From Amphirosellinia nigrospora (Eukaryota; Ascomycota; Sordariomycetes; Xylariales; Xylariaceae): 64,000 nucleotides of DNA. The position numbers and the translations under genes are program-made. The first letter of the stretch is position 1; every line of letters begins with the position of its first letter. The DNA is taken from the NCBI GenBank assembly GCA_004123355.1, contig SCHM01000002.1:4065569-4129568 (forward strand), written 5' to 3'. The notes under the pieces were generated by a model that was not told the DNA's origin, searched no databases, and saw only the letters and a program-made list of their open reading frames with translations. Below, piece after piece: positions 27,177 to 40,100 of this stretch.

Positions 27177-30100
27177 ATTATAAGCCCGGTTTGTTCGTAA
27201 AACTAATATTTTTAAATATAGTAATTTTTTTAAAACTAATAATACGATTTTATTTTTTTAAATTTTTTAACTTTAGCTAGTTATATAATATAATATATAT
27301 AATATTAAACTAAATATTTTAAGTTTATTTTATAAGCTTTTTAATTTATATATATATATATATATTAATTTTATTAATAAGTTTATTTATTATTATATTA
27401 AAAAGTTTATTAATTATTTTAAAAAACGTAGTTTTTAAAAAATAATAGGATTAGCTAATATAATATATTAAGCTTTAAATATACGTAAAAATATAAAATA
27501 TTTAAAACGTAATAAATTTTAACGCTTTTAAAATAAGCTTTATTTTAAAACAATTATTAAAGCTTTTTATAAAAAAAAAATTATCGAAAATTTAAAATAA
27601 AACGTTTATTAAATTTATTAATAAAATTTAGCTAAATAAAATAAGCTAATAATAATATAAACTAATTAAAAAACTATTTATTTATAAGCTAATTAAATTT
27701 ATAAAAATAAAAATTAAAAATAATTTATTAATTAATAAATAAAATATTTAAATATATTTTAATATTTATTGCTATATAATTAAATATAACGCTATATTTA
27801 ATTAAATTAATAAAATTATTATTTTTATTATTTTAAAATAATATCGATAAAAATTAATATAAAAAATATTTAACGCTTTAAAACTTAATTAATATATTAT
27901 AAATAATTTTATTTTTATTAAATTAACTATATATATTAATTTTTAATAAAACTATAAAGTAATGCTAAAAAAAGCCGTAAATAATAATATTAATATTATA
28001 AAATAAATTAAAAATTAAAAAATTATATATTAACGAATAAAAATAATAAAAATTTTTAATATATTTAGTATATTTTTATTAAGAACTTTTTTAATATAAT
28101 TAATATTAAGCTAATATTTTTATAAATAATTAATTAATATATTAAGCTTATTAAAGCTAAAATACTTAAAACTTTAATTATATTATTTAAAAACTAAAAT
28201 AAAATTTTCGCTATTATTATTTTAATAATATATTTAAAGCTAAAAAAAAACTAGCGTTTATATTATTATTTTTAAAAACAAAGTATTAAATAATACTAAC
28301 TAAAATAATAGTTATTTTTTATTAAGCTAAATATATAAATAAAATATTAAAAATATTATTATGTTTATAAAAAACTAATAAATATAAATATATTTATAAT
28401 TATAAATAGCTATAAAATTTTATATAATATTATAACTAATAAAATTAATTATAATATTTAGGATTTTTTTATTAAAATAAGTTAAAAATATTAAAAAATA
28501 ATAAATATATATTTAGTTTAATAATATATAAATAAATTATTAAAAATAATTAAAACGTTTTAATAAAATAAAAATAATTTAATTAAAATAAAATAAATAG
28601 CTAAATAATATAATATACGCTATTATTAATTTTATTATATTTAATTAAACTTTAAATATTTTTTAATATATTTATAAATATTATATATTTAAATAATACG
28701 TTTATTAATATAAAATAATTTATATAATTAATAATAAAAACTTGTTTAAACTTAAGTTATTTATTAAATAAAAAAAATAAAATAATAAATATAAAAACGT
28801 TTAGTTTTTATTTTTAAAAAAAAAAAAAAAATTATTAAATAGATTTTTTTAACTAAAAATAAATAAAAAAAATAAATTTAATTTTAAATAATATAATATT
28901 TATAAAAAAGTTTTATATAAATATTATTTTTAAAGCGCGCTTATAAAAAACTAGATATAATATTTAAACTTAATTATATATTTAAATATAAATTATAAAA
29001 AAAACAATTTAATTATTTAGCTAGTTTAAAAATATAATTTAATTTTTATTTAATATAATTTTATTAAATTTATTTAATTAAAACGTTTATAATTAATTTT
29101 TTTTACTTTTATAAAATATTTTATAAATATATATAAATTAATTTTATATAAGCTATTTATAAAAATATTTAATAAGCGTTTATAATAACTATTAAAAAAC
29201 TTACCGAAATTAAAATAAAATTTTAAATAGCTATAATATTTAAAAATAAAATATTTAAGCTTAAAATTTTTAAAAGCTTTTATAATTAAAATAAAAATAT
29301 AAAAATAAATAAAATTTTATAAAAAAATATAAATATTATATACTTATAATAATATATTAAATTATATTTAAAAAGTTTTTAAAAATATATAACGTACTTT
29401 TTTTATAAAATTTATTAAAATTTTTAATTATTTTAAAATATATAATAAATTAAATTAATTATTTAGCTTAAAAAAAATATAATAAAATAATTTAAATATT
29501 TTTATTAATAAAAAAAACTTATTAAAATATTTAAAAAAATTTAAAAGTTTAAAAAATAAATTATAAAAAAATATTAGCTATTAATTATAATAATATATAA
29601 TAAAATAAAAAAATAATAATTATAATAAATAAAAAACTTATTATTAATTTTAAACCGAAATAAAAAATAACTTTAAATTATTTTTATTTTATAATAATAA
29701 GCTTTCGGGCAGAAAAAAAAACTAAAAAAAAAATTATTAAAAAAGTTTTTAAAATATTTTTAAATATAAGTTTTTAGCTTTTTTATAATTAAAAATTATT
29801 TAAATAATAATATAACTATATAATAAAGCTTATTAAAAGCTTATAATTTTTATATATTTTATAAAATATTTTATATATAGTTTATATAATATTTTAAATA
29901 ATATTAGCTAAAAAAAATATAAATATTAATAAATAATTTAAAATTAAACTAAAATAAATTTATATATATAAATATTAAATATTTAATAAAAAACTTAAAT
30001 TTATTAATAAAAATTAATAAGCTTATAAAATTAAAATATAAATTTATATTAAATATTTAAATTATAAAACTAATAATTTATATTAAATATAAATTTTTAG

Positions 30101-32769
30101 TTAAAATAAATAATTATTATATAAAATATAAAATTTAATAAAAACTATTTTATTATAAAAAATATAAAAAGCTTGCAATTAAAATTAATTATTAAAGCTA
30201 ATAAAATTAAAATTATTAAACTTTTTTTAAAAATTTAAATAATATTATTAATATATAAAAACAAACAAAAAAAATAAAATATAAATTAAATATTAATATT
30301 TTAAATAATAAAAAAAAAGCTTTTAATTTATTTAATAAGCTTATTATTATTTAATAAAAAAATAAAAATTAAAAATAAAAACGTTTAATATATTAAAAAA
30401 AATAAAAATATAATATATAAAAATTAGCTATATAAATTTATAACTTTTTAAAAAACGCCCGAACTTAAAAAATAATAAACTAGTATAAAAATAAGCTTTA
30501 ATAATAATAAAAAAAATAATAATAATTTTAAACTTTTTATTTAAAAATATATAATAATAAAAATATAAAATTAAATAAAAACGTATAAAAATATACTATT
30601 TAAATTAAAATAATTTTAAACCGGCTAAATAAAAATATATTTATATAATTTATTTTTAGTTTTATATTTAAACTAAAAAATTAAAAACAAAAACTTTAAA
30701 AAAACTAAAAGTTTATAAAAACGTAATAAAAATATTAATTTATAATAATTATATATATAAAAATAAAATAATTTTTTTTATAAATTTAAACTAATTAAAT
30801 TTTTTAAAAATTTTTATATTTAATTAATAAAAAATTATTTATTAAAAAACTAAAAATATAAATATTATATATAGTTTTATAACTATAATAAATTAATAAA
30901 AAATAAAACAGATTTTTATAAGTTTTAAAAAAAAGCGCTTTTATAAAACCGATTTTTTTAAATTATTTTTTAAAAGCTAAAAAATTTTATAAAATATTAA
31001 CTAAAAAAATAATTTAAATAAAATATTTATAAAAAATATAAATAGCTATAAAAAAAAACATTAAAGCTTATTTTAAAAATAAAACTATAAATATATTATT
31101 ACTTTTAAAATAAATATTTATATATAAATAAAATAAAAAAAGATTTTAAAAACTTAAAATATAACTAATAATTTAAAAAATTTATAAAAAAATAATTTTT
31201 TAATTAATTTATATAGTAATTTATTATTAAAACGTTTTATTTAATAATAATAATAATTATATGTTTTAATATAAAAATTAAATAGTTCGATATTATTAAT
31301 ATTTTAAATACTAAAAAAAAAAAAACTTTTAATAATAGTTAAATTATTAAAAAGTTTTTTTAAAATAATATAATAAGTTTATTTAATAAAATATTATATA
31401 AACTATAAAATTTTTTTTATTTTAGTATAAAAATTTATAAAAATATTAATAAATAATATATATATTTATTAAAAAAACTATATTTATTTTATACAAAAAT
31501 AAAATAATATTTTAATATTTATATAAATAACTTTTTAATATTTTTTTAAAAAAATATATTAAATAAACTAAAAATATTATAAAAATATTAAAAAATATAT
31601 AAACTTAAAAAAAAAATATAATATAGTTTTTTAAATATAATTATTTATAACTAAAAACTAAATTTATTTTTAGTTATATAATTAATATATTAAAAAAATA
31701 ATAAAACGCTATAATTTAAATAATAATAATTAAACGTTTATAACTTTATTATTAATAAAAAAGCTTATTAAAAATTTAAATATAATAATAAAAATATAAA
31801 TTAAAATATATTAAAAACAAATTAAATTATTTTATATATAGCTATTATATTATAATTAAATATAATATATATAGCTATTTAACTATTAAATATTTATTAA
31901 CTTAAGCAAAAAATATTTAAAAACAATAAATTAAATAATTTAATATTTATATAATATTTAACTTTTAAAAATTATATATAAATATAAATAATTATATATA
32001 GCTTTAATAATTATAAAAAATATTTTATTTATTAATAATATTAAAATAAAAAAATTTTTATATAATATATATTATTATATAATAATATAATTATATAAAA
32101 ATAATAAAATAAACTATTATTTTTATATTTATAACTAAAGCTAAATTTAATACGTTTAAAATAAAAAAAAAAAAAACTATAATATTTTAAAAATGTTTAA
32201 AAATTTAAATTTTGCTTTAAATAAAAAATAAAGTTTTTTTAAATAATATTTAAACGATTAAATTTATTATAAATAAAAACAATAAAATTAATATTATATT
32301 AAAATATATAAATATAAAAATATAAAATAAATAAAAATATAGTAAAAAAAACGTTTAAAATAATATATTTATTAACGGATTAAATATTAATAAATAAACT
32401 TATTAAAAACTTTTTTATATTTAGTTTAAATATTTTTAAGCATTTATTAATTTATAAAATATAAATTATATATTATAAAAAAAATAATTAATACTAAATA
32501 ACTATAAAAAACTTTTATTAATTTAATATAAAACTTTTAAATAAAATATATTTATAACAAATAAACTAAGTTTAGTAAAAAAATATTAACTTTATTTATT
32601 AATTATATTATAATATAATTTTAGCGTTATAAAAAAGTAAAAAAAAAAAAAAAAAAATAATAGTAATAGCGAGCAAAAGCGCAAAAATATTATAATTTTT
32701 TTTTTTTTTTTTTTTTTTTTCGGCAATATTAATATTATATAAATAATACTAAACGCGCGCTAATATATC

Positions 32770-32770
<1 letters not shown>

Positions 32771-32800
<30 letters not shown>
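32771..32800. repeat. (TTA)10 microsatellite
   Basis: Ten uninterrupted TTA units inside the family C element. Just upstream, an A run (about 32639-32656) and a T run (about 32697-32720) could pair as a hairpin. Confidence 0.9.
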
Positions 32801-32802
<2 letters not shown>

Positions 32803-34783
32803 ATAATAGCTAATAAAAATAAAAATAAAACAAAAATAAACGTAAATTATTTTAAAAAAACATTATTAATAAATATATTTATAAAACCGCGCTAAAATAA
32901 ACTTTAATATAGTTTAAAATAACTAAAACGTAATTAATTTTTATTATTATAATATAATTATTTATAAAATATAATATATAAATAATAAAATATATTAAAG
33001 TTTAATATATTTAAAAAATAATAAAAATATAAAATAGTTTAATATATTTAAATAATAAAAATATATTTATAAAAGTACGTTTAATAAGCGCGGCGTTATT
33101 ATAAAAATCGATAATTTTTTTTGTTTTTTTTTTTTTAGTAGCAATAATAAATACGTTAATAAAAATAATAGCAAAAAAAACCACGTACAAAAAATTATAT
33201 ATATTATAAATTAACGCTATTTAAATATAAATTATAAATTTAATTAATTTATATTTTTATATTTATAGTTTTTTTTATAATAATAGCTATAATAAAAAAT
33301 ATAATTATTAAAAATAATATATTTTTTATATAATTTACTATAAAAACTAAACAAATATAGTTTAAATAAAATATAGCCCGAAACTAATTAATAGCGGCAA
33401 ACTAGCAAAAGCGCTATAAATATAAGCTTAGTAAAAACGGAAAAAAGCGTTAATATAATAACGCTTTTATAAAAGCTCGAAAAAGTTAGCGTAAGCGCGG
33501 CGTAAAATAATTAGTATTTAAAAGCCGCTTTTTTTTATTTTTTATTTTTTTTTTTTTTTTATTATTGCTAATTTCGCTAGTAAGCTACTTAAACCGCTAA
33601 TAAATAGTTTAAGCAAACAAGCTAATAAAACTAAGCTAATAAATATATTATAATAAAATAAACGTAGCGTAAAATAAAAATATTAATAATTAATAAGTTT
33701 AATAAAATAAAAAAATATAAACGTAAGCGTAAAAAATAATAAATTAATTATAACTTAAGCTAATTTTTTATTATTTTCTAAAAAAAAATAAAATAATTGC
33801 TATAATATAATAATTAATTAAAACTTATTAATTAAATTTAAAAATATATTTATAACTTAAGCAATAACGCTTATAAAATAACGGGAATAAAATTAAAGCT
33901 ATAATAAATAGTTAAATAAAACTATTATAGTTATATTTTTCCGAATTATAATTATATTATATAAAAAAAAAAAAAAAAAAAAAAGCAAGCTTAATAATTA
34001 TTAGTTAATATATTAATTTTATAGCTAAATAAGCTAAAAAATTAAACAAGCTTATAATTTAGCAGTAATAGCGGCAGCAAAAATAACAATATATAGTTAA
34101 ACGTTAAATTAATTAAATTATCGAAATAATTATTAATATATAAAACGTAGCATATTAGCAAAAATAAAAAATTATATATTATTATATATAAATTAACTTT
34201 ATTATATATTTATATATATATATAATTACGCAAAAATAAATAATATTAACGTAAAATAATAATTAAATAAATTTTAATTATAATAAAACAAAAGTTAGTT
34301 AAAATTTTAAAATAATATAAAAAGCGTTAAACAATTTTAATTATTAATATATAAAAATTATATAAAGCTTAAAAAAAAAAAAAAAAAAAATAAAAAGCTT
34401 TACGTATATAAATTAATATATAGCTATTAGCTATAAACCGTTATATATTTATAATTTTATTATTATTTATAGCTATATATACGTTGCTTTAAATATTACG
34501 CGTATTATAATTGTTTATATACGTAAAAAATATATATATATTTTTATTTTTTAATAGTAATTATACTATTTAATACGCGCGCTAACCCGGTTAAAAATAT
34601 ACGAGCATTTTATTATTATATAATAAAATAGCTAACTTTTAAAATAATTATAATTGTTGCTTTTTTTTATATATTTTTATAAATAAACGAAAAAAAAAAA
34701 ACTATTTTACTAAGCGCTTTTAATAAGCGTAATAAACTTTTATTTTAAACCTCGAAACTAAAAAAATATTTATTTAAAAAATA

Positions 34784-35131
34784 TATAATAAATAGCCCTA
34801 CTTTAACCTAAATACGCTAACTTTGCTAGCTTGCTTAAATAAAACTAAAATATATTAGTTTAGCTAGCTTATTTAAATAAAAATAAAATTATAAAACGTA
34901 TTAATAAGCTCGGGTATATTTAAGCTTATAAACAAGCTTAATAAGCTTTATTAACTTTAAGCGGGTTAACTATATTTTATATATATATATAATATAAATA
35001 TAAAACTATAAACTAGATTTTATAGTTAAACTTAATTTATTAAATCTTTTAAAACTACTTTAGTACGTTTATTTATATACGTACTAGTTTAATTTTTTTG
35101 TTAAGCTATAAAAGTACGCTAGTATTTTATA
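34784..35131. repeat. Family C LTR, right copy
   Basis: Aligns with 26831-27176 over its whole length. TACGTATATAAATAAACGTACT-like inverted core in opposite order near 35063-35086. Confidence 0.65.
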
Positions 35132-35280
35132 TTTTTTTTTAGCTTTAATTTATATATTTATTTTAAAACGTTTTATAAAAATATTTAAAAAGTTTTTTTA
35201 AAATCGTTATATTAGCTATTAATTAGTTTTAAGCTATTTAAAAATATATTTTTCGCTTTTAATAAATTTGTTTAAATTAA

Positions 35281-35886
35281 GGCAATTGATACGGGGGCAT
35301 GAAAAATTGATACGGGGCATGACCTTAGGGGGCATGACTTTTATAACCCTTGTATTAGCTATTTAAAAAATTCTGAAAAATACAAACAAAGTACTCGAAT
35401 TTTTGTTATTTTTTTCTCTATACAATAGTATAACTTAGGGCCTTATAGCCCTAAGTGTGGCTAAGCTATACTTTAATTTATATCGAAATTTTGCTAAAAG
35501 TATAGTTTTTTGTAGTTTAGCTACACTTAAGCTACTACTTAAAAAAAGTAAAAATACTAGGATTTTTATTATTTTTCGGGCTATATAACGGTATATAGCA
35601 CTAAGCTTTAGCCACAAGGGTGGCTAAGATATAATATATTATGCAACGTAATGTAATTAACCGATTTTTTATTTCAAGTTGTGTATAATAGGTGATATCT
35701 CAGCCATACTTAGGGCTAGGGCTACGAACCTTATACCATAAAAAAGAGCAAAAAATGACAAAAATTATGGTGTTTTAATTTTAATTTTATGATTTTTTGT
35801 GTGGCTGATATGTGGCTAAGTATGAGTCATGCCCCCGTAAGCATCATGCCCCCGTATTAATTCTTCATGCCCCCGTATTAATTGCC
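35281..35886. mobile_element. Non-autonomous DNA transposon, 606 bp, 8-bp TSD, triplicated terminal motifs
   Basis: Flanked by an exact 8-bp duplication, TAAATTAA (35273-35280 and 35887-35894). Terminal inverted repeats begin GGCAATTGATACGGGGGCAT at the left and, inverted, GGCAATTAATACGGGGGCAT at the right. Each end carries three spaced copies of a TACGGGGGCATGA-like motif, about 60 bp in all. The interior has several small hairpins (TAGGGC...GCCCTA, TAGCCAC...GTGGCTA) and recurrent GTGGCTAAG. The longest open frame is 60 codons with no recognisable protein, so it is non-autonomous. An 8-bp duplication is known for hAT, P, Merlin and KDZ superfamilies; I cannot choose. It is hardly RIP-mutated although its surroundings are. 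Confidence 0.85.
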
Positions 35887-35894
35887 TAAATTAA

Positions 35895-36404
35895 TTTTAT
35901 TAAAATAAGCTAAATAATTTTTATATTTTTTTGTTTATTAGTTTATAAATAATAAAAGCTTTTTTTTTAATAATTTTTATAAATATTTATATTATATTAA
36001 TATAAAAGTTTTATATTAAAGTTTAATAGTTATTATTTAATAATTAAAATATTATTTAAATTTTATTGTTATAAATTTTTTTAATAATATAATTTAAAAT
36101 AAATTAATATTATATAAAACTTTTTTAAATTAATTATAAGTTTAAATAATTTAATAATATTTAATTTTTTAATATTTATTTTAATAATTTTATTTAGCTA
36201 TTTATTAATTTATTTAGCGAACTTTTTAATAAGTTTTTTTATTATAGTATTAATAAACGTTTTATAATTGTTTCGATATTTATATTTAAAAATTTAGCTT
36301 ATTATTTTATTAAGCTTTTTTAAATATATATATATTATAATTAAAATTTAATAAGTTTTTATATAAATTAATTTATAGTTCGAATTTATTATTTTTTATA
36401 TTTA
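35895..36404. other. Interior of the outermost element, RIP-mutated
   Basis: AT-rich remainder between the 8-bp-TSD transposon and the next LTR element. Nothing recognisable. Confidence 0.4.
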
Positions 36405-36615
36405 AGTTACGGGTGGCTAACTAGATATAATAAATATAGTGGGTTTTACAAGACCTACCTAGAGTTATATAACTATAGCCCTATATATATACACATAAAA
36501 TCTTTATAGATAAAATTAGCCGCTAGATTTTAAATCTAGCTTAATATTTTTCGATTAATATATAAATAAAACTTTAATTAAAAGCTTTATTTTATAAAAA
36601 ATACTAATCGTAATA
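36405..36615 (+). repeat. Family D LTR, left copy
   Basis: Starts AGTTACGGGTGGCTAAC and ends ATCGTAATA. Contains GACCTACCTAGAGTTATATA and GATTTTAAATCTAGCTTAAT. Aligns with the right copy and, inverted, with 36956-37169. Confidence 0.8.
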
Positions 36616-36955
36616 ATTAAAAAATTAATATTATTTTAATAATTTTTAAATTTTAATTTATTTAATATTTTTTTTAAATAAATATATTAATTTACGCAAC
36701 TTATACTTTATTATAATTAGCTACATTAATTAAAATTTATTATTTTTTAACTTTAAATTCGGATTAATATTAAAATAAAAATCTTCGATATTATATTAAA
36801 TATAATTAACGCTAAAGCAAAGATTTTTAATAATATTAAATTATAGTATAAAATAATAATATAGCTATTATAGCTAATATAGCTTATATAACTACCCGAA
36901 AAAAAATTATTTTCGATTTTAATAACTTAATTAATTTATATTTTTATATACCTAT

Positions 36956-37169
36956 TGTCACGATTGGTGTCCTTTACAGAGGCAAAGCTCCTAGTTAGGG
37001 TCCTATTTGTATATTGATCGAGAGATACTAAAGCTAGATCTAGGATCTAGCGGCTAATTCTATCTATAGGGATTTGTGTGTATGCACGGTGGGGCTGATC
37101 ATGTGACTCTAGGTGGGTCCCGCAGGGACCCACTGTATCTGTATCCGTATCTGGTCACCCCACCGTACT
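36956..37169 (-). mobile_element. Solo LTR of family D, inverted, unmutated
   Basis: 214 bp of normal composition beginning TGTCACGATTGGTGTCC; it is the reverse complement of the family D LTRs. Where they read GACCTACCTAGAGTTATAT it reads, inverted, GACCCACCTAGAGTCACATG. Flanks CCTAT (36951-36955) and CCTAA (37170-37174) are a near match for a 5-bp duplication. It lies about 340 bp inside the RIP-mutated family D element and shows what the family looked like before mutation. It contains GTGGGTCCCGCAGGGACCCAC, an 8-bp-arm hairpin. Confidence 0.8.
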
Positions 37170-40100
37170 CCTAAAAAAAAAATCCTAAAAAATAAGTTTA
37201 ATTAACGTTTTTTTATAACTTGCTTTTATATTTACTACTAATATTTATATAGCGGTTATATTATAAGCTAAAAAAAAAAAAAAAAAAAATTAAGTTTTAA
37301 AATATTTCCGAAAATTTTATTTTTAATATTTATAAGCAGTTTTATAAAAATATTTCGATTTTATTAATATAATAAAAATATAAACTATTTTATATTAATT
37401 AAATCTAAACAATTATTAATAAACTAGTAGCTTTAATAGTCCGAAATAATAAATTAAGCTTTTATTTTATTATAATTATAAAAATTAATAAAGCTATATT
37501 TACGGACTTTAATAATTATAAATTAAACAATTTATTAATACGTTTATATTAAAAACTATAAAGCTTTTTTTTAAAAAATAAAAGTTTAATATTTAATATT
37601 TTATATATTTATAACTATTTAATTTAAAATCTATATTAAAAAGCAATATTACCGAGTATTAATTATAATATTAATATAAATATTATAAAACTATTATAGT
37701 ATAAAAAAAAAAAAAAATAAATTAATAATAAAAAAATTATTTATATTTAAGCTAACTTAACGTAAAAAAAAAAAATTTAAATAAAACTAATTAAAAAAAC
37801 ATTATTAGAATTTAATTAAAATAATTATAATATTATTTTATTTAATATAAATATTATTAAAAATAGTAAATATATTAAAAAATTAAACAAAATTAAAATA
37901 TAAGTTTTTTTAATAATTTTGCTAAAAATAAAATTAATTTTAAAATATAGTTTTAAATTAACTAACTGTTTAATAATTAATTATAACTAGTTCGTTATAA
38001 ATAATATAAAAATAAATAATATCGAATTATATTTAAAAAGTAAAATTACTAAAAATTTATAGCTTTATTTAAAAAAAAAACCTAAATTAAATTATAATAT
38101 TTAAAAATAATAATAAAATATTTTAAATAATATATATAAATATTAACTAAAAAAAAAAACTTATATAAAATAAGCCGTTTTTAAATTAAAGTTTTTAAAA
38201 AAGTTTTAAAGTTTTAAAAATAGTTTTATTTGCTTTATTAAAAAATAAAATATTTTATTTTCGCTATAAAAAAAAAAATTTTATATTTAATTTTTTATTT
38301 ATTTAAAAACTAAATATTAAATAAATATTTAAATAAAGCTTATATTTATAAAACTTTTATTTTATATATTAAATAACTTGTTTATAATTTAAAAAAAACT
38401 AATATTAAAAATAAAAACTATAAAGTAGTTTTAAATAATATTATAATAGTTTAAATATTAATATTAATATTAGTTTAAACTGCTTAATTTTTTATATTAG
38501 TTTAAAAATAATAAATTTTTTATTTTAATAATAATAATAATAATAAATCGTTTATATTTTTTAGCAAACTAAGAATTTAACTTATTATAAATAAAATAAA
38601 ATATTATTAAAAAAAAAAATACTTTTATTATTAAAATATAGCTATGTTTTAAAAAAATATTTAATAAAAATAAAATAATAATTAAATAAAAAGCGCGATT
38701 AGTTATTTTATACGTTTAATACGGACGGAAAAATAATAAAAAAAAAGCTTTAAAAAAAAATATAAAAAAAGTTTAACTTTAAAAAAATAAACTTTTTTTT
38801 AAAAAAAACGTCAGTAAATAAAAATATTAATAATAAAAAAGATTTTTAAACTTATATTTTAAAAAAAAATTATTTTTAGTATATTATATTTTAATATTAA
38901 ATAAAAAAATATTTATTATTTATAATTATTTTACTAATATAAAAGCTAATAAATATTTTTTTATAAATAAAAATATATAAAATATATAATAAATAAATTA
39001 AATATTTTTATTAAAAATAAATTTAAACTAAAAATAATTTTTAAATATAATGTTTAATTTTAATAAAATATTAAAAAAGCTTTATTAATAAATTTTTATT
39101 TACAAAAAAAAACTTTAAAAAAATATTTTTAATTATAATTAAAATAAAATATAATTTTATTATAAATAAATGTTTTATAAAACTTATAATATATTGCTTA
39201 ACTTTTAATAATATAATTATATTTTTTTATTAAAAATATTTTTTAATTATTTAAAAAATATATTTTTCCGGACTAATAAACTTAAAACGTTTAAATAATA
39301 TTTTAAATATATAATATTTAATAATTTAATAATAAAAGTTTTAAAAAGCTATAAAAAATATATAATATTAAACGGATTTTTTTCCCGGACGTAATATTAA
39401 TACCCGATAAAACGCTATAAAAAAATTAGCTAATGTTAACTTTTTCGGTATAACTATTATATTTAAAAAAAAAAATCCTTAAGCTAATAAAATAGCTTGT
39501 AAAATAACGCGTTATTTTTAGGAAAATCTGATTTAATAATTACTATAATAAAAACTAGCTAAAATAAACCGTTAATTAGCTATTATTAAAAACGTAGATT
39601 TTAACCTTTAAAACGTACGTAAAATACTTTTACTTATAAAATCGGCGTAAAAACATAATAAATATAAGCTATATTAATTATAAAAAAACGTAATAAAATA
39701 ATATAAATATTAACTAATTAAAATATTATAATAATTAAAGCTATTTCGTTCTTATAACGTATATTTTATAAAGAATAATAAATTTATATTATAATATATA
39801 TAAAATCGATTTAATTATATAAAATAAACAAAAAGCTAAGCTTTTTTCTAAAAAAAAAAAAAAAACTAATCTATAAAATATAAAAACAAATATTTAAAAA
39901 ATACTATTATTTATTTAAAACTTTAATAAAATAAACTTAAATACTTTATTATTTAATTAACTAATAAATTATCGTATTAAATTTATTTTTAAAAAAAGCT
40001 AGAATAATTTCCCCGATAATTTATTTTATTATATTTTTTAAAAAACTAAAATAATAAAAAAATATATAATAAAAAACTTAAAAAAAAAATTTATTAAACT

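Larger units (their letters stand above)
26831..35131. mobile_element. LTR retrotransposon fossil (family C), about 8.3 kb
   Basis: Direct repeats of about 346 bp (26831-27176 and 34784-35131) share TTTAACCTAAGTACGCTAGC, TTGCTAGCTTGCTTAAGTAA, GCTTATAAACAAGCTTAATA and a TAGTATTTTATA-like end. Flanks TTTTT on both sides could be the target duplication but are low complexity. Interior RIP-mutated and broken; superfamily not assigned. Nested in the outermost element. Confidence 0.65.

Noticed and set aside
35435-35617. 60-codon minus-strand frame
   Set aside because: Inside the 606-bp transposon, low complexity and hydrophobic, no transposase feature.
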